Shown here piece after piece: positions 1-9,355 of a stretch of DNA of 64,000 nt. The translations under genes were made by a program, and so were the position numbers. The DNA comes from Dipylidium caninum (lineage: Eukaryota > Platyhelminthes > Cestoda > Cyclophyllidea > Dipylidiidae): assembly GCA_017562135.1 (NCBI GenBank), contig QEYB01001528.1, forward strand, positions 186,001 through 250,000, read 5' to 3'. The first letter of the stretch is position 1; each line of letters starts with the position of its first letter. The notes under the pieces are model-generated. The model searched no databases. It was not told the origin of the DNA and saw nothing but the letters and a program-made list of their open reading frames with translations.

Positions 1-55
1 GTAGAGTACCGCGATGTTGAGCCTTATAATCAAAATCTTTCCAATTTCAGCCATC
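1..55 (+). CDS. possible partial exon at window edge
   Basis: The first 55 bases are open in frame 1 (reading VEYRDVEPYNQNLSNFSH) and end at a consensus donor, GTAAGT, in phase 1. This would be the 3' part of an exon of a gene entering from the left. No downstream exon with matching phase could be fixed: the candidate acceptors near 402 and 434 both run quickly into stops, so either might be a short terminal exon. The assignment rests only on a short open frame and one donor. No function can be given. Confidence 0.22.
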
Positions 56-1416
56 GTAAGTGTGGAGATTCTTCTATGAATGATAAATCACTATTTCGCC
101 TTCAGGGGAGCGCTCAAAAATTTCCACCCTCTTTTACTCCCCTTTACCTATTCATTGATTAAAGAACAGTGTTAACGAAGCAAGAAATATCCACTTTCCT
201 ACCATGCCACTAGACGGAGCACCAACGGCCGAGAAGAGGAGTAGCAGAGACGCTGCGCCGGGGAGCAGCATGATTTTAAACGAAGGTGAAGTGCAACCAT
301 CCCGGGGCTCTTAAATAGATGCTGAATTTGGGGTCAATTTGTACAAACAAGTTAGGCAACTTGGACGTTGTGTATACACTCGTATTTTTGTACTTTCCAG
401 ACTAAGAAGGAAAAACCAGTGTGTTTTCTTCCACAGTTGGTTGAAATGTCACAAAACTGACGAACTATCCCGGTAGTCCCGTAAATAATAAAAAAATTTG
501 GTTGAAGTGAAAGAAAAGATCTTAAGCAGATTATATGCGACTCATTTTTCAGGACGAGAATCTATCAGGTTTTCGTACTCGGAGAGGATCGCCAAACACG
601 TTTGTTTCGGACTTTGTAACTTTTAGTAAAACCGCTTTCGACCGGGCTTGGTTCCTCAAAGATTATAATAGTAGTCGACCAAGAAATATAAAACCTTACG
701 TGGATTTACAGAGGAAGGAGGACGGAAGAAATCAGGAAAAAACAAGTTGTGCCATTTCGACATTTACTTTTACAAGTCAAAGTGAAAAATGAATCAAAAG
801 GAGCCTGCTTTCTGGCCTGGTGTACCAAGAGTTGTGAAAACCACGATTTTGCGAGAAATTTGATTCCCAGACTTCGTCGGAAAGTAAGGACGCCTATGGA
901 TGGCTGAGTGCGGTGTTAATTAGACTGAGTCAGTAATGCGACGATGCTCGTCTCCTGGGCTTTTCTCGGCTAAATATTCGTATTAGGGGCTAGTCTGAGT
1001 AGGGCGGAAATATATATATACGCATTCGACAGACGGAGAGGCCTTCGGCTTTCAATCAAAATCTCTTGATTTCGAACTGATAAGGAATCCATCATTACCA
1101 GGAACTTTGTGGCTTTTAAATTCAAGTGGGTTTTAACGAGCTTGACCCCTTTGTTGAGAAGAGAACACAAACAATTCCACTTTTCATGTTTTGTAGTTTG
1201 CGGAAACACTTTATGTTTTTCGTTTAATATTGCGCAGACTACGGATAATGTATTTCTGCCGATACTTCGTCTGGTGCTTGACAAAAGAGTTAGCAGAGTT
1301 GAAAGTATAAAATCTAACAATAACAATTTGTGTACTTTCCAATGCTGAAGGGTGAATACCAATTGGGTGAAACGAATTTACTAACACCGAGGTAACGAGG
1401 TCAACATTTTGGAGAA
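56..1416. other. no gene seen
   Basis: AT-rich sequence. The open frames here (an 85-codon frame on + at 535-792 and overlapping frames on both strands at 970-1477) lack paired splice signals and recognisable domains. I see no repeat or RNA gene. The right end is the upstream region of the secreted-protein gene at 1460. Confidence 0.5.
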
Positions 1417-1423
1417 TATAAAA
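1417..1423 (+). promoter_or_regulatory. TATA box of the secreted-protein gene
   Basis: A perfect TATAAAA lies 37 nt upstream of the start ATG at 1460. A transcription start 25-30 nt downstream would leave a 5' leader of only about 10-15 nt. Short leaders behind strong TATA boxes suit highly expressed tissue-restricted genes such as flatworm eggshell genes. That use is inference; the box and its spacing are seen. Confidence 0.5.
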
Positions 1424-1459
1424 GGAACGGAAGAACAGAACACACGAATATTGGTGGCT

Positions 1460-2510
1460 ATGTGGAAGACTCTGCAAATTTTACCAATAATCTGCGTTTT
1501 GGTACAGGTGGATGCCTTGGTAAGAATTTCCTTGGGAGGGAAAGATTCCCGAAAAGTGTCATTTGACTAAGGTTATGTCCATTTCTCCTTTAGTTTACAA
1601 ATGACCAGAATCCGCTAGAAAATCAACCACAACCAAGTTTATATGGCAAAGGCGGTTTCGATCCAAGGCCGATAAAAGCACCAATGTACTCCAACGATGG
1701 AACAAGAAGACTGGAGACTCCTCGACAGGACGTCTACGGGAGGCATTACCAGGACTCGAGTATTCCTTTTACCAGAGGCACAGGGGGATTCGGAACATCG
1801 AACTACTATTATGGTGGAAGGGAGAGATATGAGCACTCAGGGCCAGAGGGGAATCGTGCTGGGATTTCGACATGGGGAGGTCAATCGGCCAGACCACCCA
1901 CTCGTCCACCATCGCCCATGACAGACCAGCACCTTCGAGTCGGAGATCCTTATGCAGCCCATCAGGCTGAAATTGAACGACTGCGACGACTGAATGAAGA
2001 ACGGATGCGACGTTATGAGGAAGAAAAGCAAAATACTACAGCGAACATTCGAGGTAGTGGAAGTCGAGTAACTTGTAGGAAGGTTTTAGGGTAAAAAGGG
2101 CTAAGAAAATAATGTTTTGTCATTACACCACTGGGTACCAAGGATTATGATAAGCCGAGGAGAGGAGGGGAGAGGAGAGAGAAGCGGGCCAACCATGATT
2201 AAAGGGAAGTATTCTGGTAAGAAAGTCGCATGTTAAGGTGACGTAGACGTCGATCTGTTACATCACGCTTATTTAAAATAAGTGGGCGAAAGTGAAACTA
2301 CAAAGTGATAGCAGGATTTGTTGATTTTAAGATGAAAATTTCAAAAAAATTGAATCGAATGACTTCTAAAAGGTTTCCACCTATGCAGAAAAAAACACAT
2401 GCAGAGTAAAAGGCAACTGCAATTGCAGACACGGTCGTTTTTACCGATGTACTTATGATGCCAGACAACGATGGTTTCCTGTTTTAAATTTCATGAACAC
2501 GAAAGAGTAA
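1460..2510 (+). CDS. small secreted Gly/Tyr/Arg-rich protein, unknown family
   Basis: Three-exon model: 1460-1519, 1594-2053 and 2389-2510, about 213 residues. Exon 1 is a classic signal peptide of 20 codons (starts MWKTLQILPIICVLVQVDAL) ending at GTAAGA; the intron is 74 nt with a TTTAG acceptor. Exon 2 is rich in Gly, Tyr, Arg and Pro, with short motifs such as GTGGFGTSNYYYGG and RPPTRPPSP, then a charged helical stretch (EIERLRRLNEERMRRYEEE). The donor at 2054 (GAG|GTAGTG, phase 1) joins a phase-1 acceptor at 2388. The last exon carries four Cys, three of them in CRVKGNCNC, before the stop. If the second intron is not used, exon 2 runs on to a stop at 2094. The composition recalls flatworm vitelline/eggshell precursors, where Tyr is converted for cross-linking; this is inference and no named family is recognised. 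A TATA box lies directly upstream. Confidence 0.5.
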
Positions 2511-2970
2511 ATTCGGAGAAAATTTGTGATGATTTTGGAAGATACCTGAGTAAAAGCAAGTTGTTAACCCATTAAAAGTTCGCTTTAGTTTGGGAAATTT
2601 GGTTAACTGGTGATAATCAAAAGATGATGTATGTGCAACAAACCATTACGGCATGAAAAGAACTTATGCGATTATCACGGAGTAGGAAATTCGGAAATTC
2701 TTATGGGAATTCGCACCAATAACCGGAATTGAAGCTGTCACATCATTAGTGAAATTCCGCTATATGGATGGAAGAAGATAATTTACCACATGCCACTACG
2801 ACTCCGTTAATTTATTATAGAGAAGAGTGACGTTAAGGAGACAATCCCTCCACCCTTAGTGTCCGGGACGACCAAAGGAAAGGAAATAAGATTGCACAAA
2901 CACGGTACCGTCATAAATCAGAGGACTTATGACCCAACGTCGAATCGCATATACAAACTGGGAGACTCAC
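2511..2970. other. no gene seen
   Basis: AT-rich spacer between the converging secreted-protein gene (+) and the EGF exons (-). The 3' exons of the EGF gene should lie here or have been missed. I found no stretch with a matching phase-1 acceptor and cysteine pattern. Confidence 0.4.
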
Positions 2971-4101
2971 GTAAACAGGTCCGACCGGAGGGGCAGAGAC
3001 ATTGATGATCGCCGGGGCGATTGGTGCATACACCACCGCGTTGCGTGCACTCTGCCCGAACGGCGGCGTCTTCGCACTCGTCCACGTCTAGACAGACGCG
3101 GCCTTGACCCTTTATACCGTCTGCAGCGTTACTGCCTGCAATGGAGAGCGGAGATTTCATTCTGAGTTAGCTCGTTCAAGCATTTCCACAGACACGCAGT
3201 TTGAACAAATATTGCCGCATTTAAGAGTGTCACGAACCACGTGACCGATAGCCGCCTTAAATATCTATTATGAGTGAATTTTTTTAGTTTTTGGGATGCA
3301 CTTGCAAAATCACCTCCGAGTATGACTGTGGTTGCCCATGTTAAAGATAATGTGACGAAGATAGCAGGCGAAAGGAAGCGGGTCTTTAGGTATCTAAGCA
3401 AGATTTCTACACCAAATTCTCAATCACTGAGAGAATGAATTCTCTTTTCCGTCATTGTTCCTCACTGAGAAGAACAAGGCACACCTCCATTAATACCACT
3501 TCCACTTCCGATATGAAAATAAAAATTTTAGCATTCAAGTTTAAAGTTTCATTGACGCTCATCCAAGTGTCAAGGTGATTAGTTTTTATCAGAGCAGGTC
3601 AGAAGTGCCTAGAACATGCCAACGAAATTTAAGGTGGAGTGATTGTATTATTACCTCAATGTGCTAGCAGGACACAACGCCGAAATACTCAGCCGTAAAG
3701 GCACTAATAAGACTATTGAAACCGAAGCACCGCGTTTGTGACCAAAATGGGAGGGGCAACAGTGTAACTTCCCCTATGTGGCGTTGAAGAGCGAACAGTA
3801 ATACTCACAACACTGATTCAAACGATTTTCTCTTAATTCGTCCAGCCCGATCCTTCCACACGGTAATGAAGGTGGCAGCCTTGTCCATCAAAAACACAAT
3901 ATGCAGGAAACCAGGAACGTGAAAGTTAGAGCCCTCGGTACTAACCGTAACCAAGAAGACGTGACCGATCCTCAGGTCCAGCCGGACGATAACCTCGTTG
4001 GCAAATGCAGGCATGACCGGCTCCAGGGTCACAGGAGTGATCACATACGTACCGTTGGCGACAACTGCGTGTGCTTTGAATCCAACGGGCATCAACAGCA
4101 T
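2971..4101 (-). CDS. two EGF-like exons of a larger extracellular protein (partial)
   Basis: Two exons, 3946-4101 then 2971-3135. The first begins after TTTCAG, ends at GTTAGT and carries five EGF cysteines (spacing C-x5-C-x3-C-x7-C-x-C, then GY). The second begins after TTGCAG with GRVC, which supplies the sixth cysteine, then the calcium-binding signature DVDEC and a second EGF module with CTNRPGDHQCLCPSG. It ends at GTGAGT. Both exons start and end in phase 1, as is typical of shuffled EGF modules, and the 810-nt intron splits module 1 between Cys5 and Cys6. The C5-C6 loop of module 1, about 30 residues, is longer than usual, so a small exon could have been missed. Neighbouring exons, start codon and stop were not fixed. 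Calcium-binding EGF repeats occur in fibulin, hemicentin, nidogen and fibrillin-like matrix proteins; which applies here is unknown. Confidence 0.65.
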
Positions 4102-4884
4102 CTGAAAGAGTGGGTCCAGCAATGAAATTAGTTGAATTGTGGAAGTTAAACACAAGTGCTGTTGTAATGGTAAACATGACTGGCATTTAACTCTTCCAAC
4201 TCTCCAACTGATCAGCACCAACGACTGGCACATTCAAATTATGAATTCGACTTGAAAATGGTTGTATCAACTAGGGATGAACAGATTTTCGCCTTTTCAA
4301 GTAGAAGGGAAATATAAATTCACAGACAACAATGACTCAATGTCGTCCAAACAGTGGGTATTCGTGACAAATATCCCGGCCTACCCAGAAAAAAGGGGGA
4401 AAGCGAGTAAACCATAGACTGGTAGATGCTATCGGCGTAGCTAAGAGACCCAAGTTTGCCAAGGCAATTTTCACCTAATCTCCACACAAGCATATCCTCG
4501 AAAGTGCATGAAAACAATCTCAACCATTTCTACATTTTTAATTAATGGTCGCGCAAAGTATTCGAAATGTTGCGTGCAGCGGACTCAACTGGGGGCAAGG
4601 TGTTCCGGCTTAAAGGTGGATCTTGTGATTGAAACACTCAGACTGGATAAGGTGCCGATAATTTTTTTGAGTATTTGAGAGGTGAGAAGAATATTCCCAC
4701 AAAATGTCTCTTAGCAGCCACACATTTTATTTACATTATGAAGCGATTGAATTTCCTTTTAAAAAAATGGAGGCTTTCTTCGAGAATTTCCACTTCGTCG
4801 GATACATTATTCACGCAGGAGATTAACCTTCGGTTCTTGATAATTTAACTAAAAAAATTGCTGTTGAAGGGGAAATAGCTGTGA
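4102..4884. other. no gene seen (probable intron)
   Basis: AT-rich, many stops on both strands. It is probably intronic to the - strand EGF gene if the candidate exon near 5 kb belongs to it. Confidence 0.35.
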
Positions 4885-5073
4885 CTGTATTGAGAAAATG
4901 AAGATGATTAGCGAAATCTGGCTTAGGGGATTCCATTCCCCAGTGACAGTGAAAGACCTGGTAGTCCGATGACACTTGATGGCCTCGTAATGCGCATCAA
5001 CATCAAAGCGTCGGACAGCGGTGAGAATGAGCTTACGGAGGTGTGTCGGTGAAGGAGATGAAGCCGGTACTGG
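4885..5073 (-). CDS. candidate internal exon, unknown
   Basis: On the - strand a frame is open from about 5110 down to 4849 without an ATG. After a candidate acceptor (CCCTGCACAG, exon start 5073) it reads PVPASSPSPTHLRKLILTA and on through RRFDVDAHYEAIKCHR and TGEWNPL, a composition that looks coding. No clean donor could be chosen, so the 3' limit is approximate. It lies upstream of the EGF exons on the same strand and might be part of the same gene. No domain is recognised. Confidence 0.28.
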
Positions 5074-5114
5074 CTGTGCAGGGTATTTGGAAGCCCGAGG
5101 GAAAATGCGAATGA

Positions 5115-6550
5115 ATTTTCACGATGAAAAAAATGTGTTCGTATCCCTCACATGTGGGAAGTTTACATAATTTTACAATGGATTCAAAAAAAAGTCAAAT
5201 CACTGGAGCTGCATGGTCTGGATTGGGAGGGGAAACCAAGCCACCTCATAGTAGATTGGCCCATTCCGTACGCATGCGCAGTAGGAGAGACTCAAAAGCC
5301 CTGAAAGTGATCACGCTTGGAACATCCTTGACTGAGATTTGATGGGTGAGTTATAATTTGTTTTCGAGGGTGTCAATTTACTCTGCGCTCACCAAAAACA
5401 CGAATACAATCGGAGCGATAAAATGAGAGGCGGATGATAGGCATCAAGTGCGATTCTGCTTCAAAATCTCTGTGTGCTACCGAATGACGCAAAAATTTTC
5501 GGACCACGCCCATTGTTCTGTAAGCCCTAGTTTCTATTGAATATTAAGTAAAGAAATACTCATTAACGATCTGGAAGACAAAGAAGTAAGTCAGAATTCA
5601 AACACGACAATTCCATTTTTCATGTTCTTTTACAAGGGGATTATCATTAATCATAATATCCTCCTCCCTCAACGTTTCCTGAACGTCATTCCAAACTGCC
5701 ATTTCTCTTGCCCATTCATTATTCTGCATTTATATTTCACTGACAAAATAATCCAGGGGCTGTCAGCTCCCTATACTAGTGTTGCAAATCTCACTCAAGA
5801 ACTCTCTTTTCCTTCAGCATTTAAAGAACAACTGTTATTGCACTCTTGTTTGGCAATAAGCTGTGGAGACGACTCCATTTTTAATGTTAGCCAATCCTAG
5901 TGTTTATTTTAGATGCCTAACGCAGCGAGACGGTGATCATTATTATTCTCAGAGGGACTGAAAAATGCTAAGTTTCGGTAAAAAGGGTCATCAACATTTG
6001 TAGCTGAAATTCACTTCAAGAATATACTAGGCTCAAAGTAAACAAAAAATACAGTCAATCATGTTGTTAGCGAAAACTCGTCTCCATATTCTTAAATGAT
6101 GACGACCACGACTCCGAAACCTGTTCTAACGAATGATATCGTCAAAATAATGTTGTCAAGGAAAGCGAAGACGGTAAACCGATTTAGTATCGCATGTTGG
6201 CCATCTTGAACGTTCACCAACCACAGCGTCAAAGTATGTTCTCTAAAAAAATGCCTTTGTTAAAAAGAGCGCATCTTGCTGGAAGGACGGCTTCAACGCG
6301 TCTTCACGACGTTTCAGCAGTAAAAGGCGGAAGAACGCGTGCAGGAGGAAACCTCCAAATTTCTACTATAAGCCATCTCCAATTCTCTGAAATCTCCCCA
6401 CAAATTCAGGCACATCTTAGCGAGCACACAAGCATTGAGCACTTAAAAAAGTGTCATCTCCTTTCGGGGCGGTCGTATTTCCACTGCACCACTTTTTTAT
6501 CTACTCAACCGAGATTCTCATGGGACATCAGAGAACCGATGCCACCTTTC
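5115..6550. other. no gene supported
   Basis: Unassigned AT-rich sequence. A 92-codon + frame (5622-5900) and most of a 158-codon ATG-initiated + frame (6194-6670) are the longest open frames. Neither shows a domain or good splice partners, so they are not called. Confidence 0.4.
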
Positions 6551-6678
6551 TCAATCTTCTATGGAAAGTACGACCATTCCTCCATCAGTATAGCCAGCAA
6601 CTCTTTGACAAAGCGGGAGGAGATCCCACAGTCGAGTAAACAGCCCCACTGGACCGTGTCCGTGCCCTAAGTTTAATC
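6551..6678 (-). CDS. candidate terminal exon, unknown
   Basis: A - strand frame starts after an acceptor (AAATCACAG, phase 1) and encodes 41 residues (begins LNLGHGHGPVGLFTRLWDLL, ends VVLSIED) before a TGA. The residue pattern looks protein-like, but no upstream exon was linked and an overlapping + strand frame of 158 codons competes. The function is unknown. Confidence 0.25.
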
Positions 6679-6759
6679 CTGTGATTTGCCACGCCTTTCT
6701 GTTTAGTATGTTTGGTGTGGGCGGCGAACTCTTCAACTTTTATGTACACGATTGACAGC

Positions 6760-9355
6760 TGCAAGTTCGGGCTGTGGTTGTGGGGAAAAAATAAATTATT
6801 TTCCGTCACTCTCAATCATATGAGTACGAAAATGACCTCAGATTCTATGGGAAAAAGTGGCCTGACTTAAATGGACCAGATAAACTTTGACAGTCAAAAG
6901 TAGAGCCTAGAAGAGGGACCGATTTGTAGACTCTGAGATGACAGTTTAGATCAAAACCAATTTTGATGCGGCTGTAAATCGGAGTAATAAAAAAATAACA
7001 TCAAGTAGCGCTCGACAGACACGTGAAGTAAGAACGATTTTTGATTGCCCCAACACCAGCGACTCGAATGAAAGAGTATTTAGAAAAACCAGCCCCAAAT
7101 TCACAAGCTTTTAAAAACCCTCAGCAAGTAATGATAGAAGAAAAGAGAATTAAGAGTTTAATTCCCCCCTCCAGGGCCCCTGGACTTCCAACATACAGTA
7201 GATTTTTTATCCAAAAAACTTCACCCTTAGCAAGGTTGTTAATACGGTAAAAGAAACGAGAGTGCAACTCGGATATCATGTGGAATTGAGGAACCGAATA
7301 AGGTAAGGAGAACAAAATCTCGTGTAATTGAAATATGCATCCACACAAGTAACATAAGTTTCTCATGTAAAGGAGTTCAATTCCGTGATTCAATTGCGCC
7401 GGGTAAGTAGAGTTATCTGGTCCTTTCACGATAATTCTTGGTCTCTCTCAGTGTATTTAGTGACAAGACCGAATGTTAGTAAAATTCACGTGCTTGAAAT
7501 AGTTTATGTCTGGAAAAAGCGACGGACTGGGGTACATTCGTTTGTTTATTTTCCCACTCATATAAGTCACTAAAGCCGAAGGAAAGCCGAAATAACCTGG
7601 AGTAAGATAAGTAGAAAAGTGGGTGTTGATATCGATATGGCTTTAGGGGATCCTCAACGACGTCCTTCTCTTCTTCCGACAGTTTTGAATAGCATTTAGA
7701 GAACTTGTAGATTCCAATGTCACGCGGTTGGATCACTGAACAGGGTTTTGTCGTAGGTACACATATTTGCTTATTGTCTCGAGTTAACCCTGCGAACGTC
7801 TAGTTATTTTTGCACTAGCTGTGCCCTCACCTTTTCACTTCATGTCATCTAACCTCGAGAGCGATACATCCTTAAAACGAGGAGCCAGTGTGTGGCAATG
7901 CCTTGTCATCCGAGCAGACTCATCGGCCACAACAAAAGATGCATGAACCGGAGCCCCTTTCGACATTTCCCCGATCACAGTACATCAAAGTGTCCGACTA
8001 AACTAAAGTGAAGCAAATAAAGAGTATGGGACACACTGCACGTATGTTCCAAGTTGGACTGTTGTGGGCCCAGTGTTTCATTCATGGGGCACATTTTGCC
8101 TCCTCAAAGTGATGTTGGTCGAAACCGAAGGGATTCTTAAATGAAGCAATAATAGAATCGAAAGTTTCATAAAATTTTATAAGAAATAAGGATAATGGGT
8201 GTAAGATGTCACAATTTTGACCATGATTCAGGCTACTCAAGTGACGACTCGAGTACAAGGAATTATTTCACAAATAATGTATTTATTATTCAGAAAAAGG
8301 GGAATATAAAAAAGTAAGGGTTAAAAATCAGAGGAAAAGTGACGAATCAAGGCGGGCATTCTCCTCTACGCATAAATTATATCCAAATTCCAAATCTCCA
8401 TTTTTATCAGCTCGTCTGGCATCATTATTCTACTGCTCGCCACTGTAGTAACTTGACGATGACAGAGAGTGGTGGGGCGACTTTTATAGAGTTTTGATCT
8501 CGTAAGCCCCGTGACTATTGGCACATGACGTTTTCAGAGACTGCATGTTCACGGGAACAACCAAATTATTGTGGATTTCTCGCCTCGTCCCACTTTGCTC
8601 TCCCCTTCATCCCCTTTCGAGGAGGATTTATGGACAGGGCTACTCGTGAATAGCCATGTTCACTCATTCCCCTCCCTGTTTCATCAGAAATGGGAGTTTT
8701 GCAGGGTCAGAAGCACACACTTCAACTTTTTACCTTAGCAAATCTCTTGACTTGGTGATTGTCGAGACTAAGGGATTCTAAGTGCCAGAAACTCGAAAAC
8801 ATATTGCGACCGGAAAAATCATGTTAAAATCACACGCTCACTTGAGTGATTTTAAATTTGTCGGTGAGAATACCAACAGAAAGAGCGTAGAGCCGACAAA
8901 CAACCCAATCAAGGTTTTGGTGAATGTTTAAGCTGTGCAATCTTTAGTTATTTCCAAACTACTGGCGTTTCGAGATAGTGCAATGAGAAAGTGAAATTTT
9001 CTTCTCGAAGCACTAAGCATCTCAACAAGCAGCCCAGAACCAAGGACGCTTAGAGTTAGCAAATAACTGAATTCCGCCTTAGTGAAAGGCAATCGAGACA
9101 TCGCGGCGGAGGAAACTTAAGTATGTACGATTAATAGTTGCATCGCCCCTGAATGGTTTTCCAAAAGCAGTAAAGAATCCTTGGACGTAGGGAAAGGTGA
9201 CTTAAAACCTGCCACATAGCTCGATCTGTGCCTTCATACGATGAGAATAAAATTTACTTAACTCAAAGTAAGGGCATGTGAGAAAAGGATGTTGATAGGT
9301 CCACAGGGTACACGCAGCAAGAAAGTGGCGATTGAAGGTGGGGGCAGAAGTGAGA
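6760..9355. other. no gene supported
   Basis: AT-rich sequence, probably intergenic or intronic. Short frames on both strands (for example - 7121-7429 and 7476-7736) lack recognisable domains and convincing paired splice sites. No tRNA-like or repeat structure was seen. Confidence 0.4.

Noticed and set aside
6194..6670. 158-codon + strand frame with a real ATG
   Set aside because: Longest frame in the AT-rich part, but no domain, promoter or splice partners, and it overlaps a plausible - strand terminal exon.
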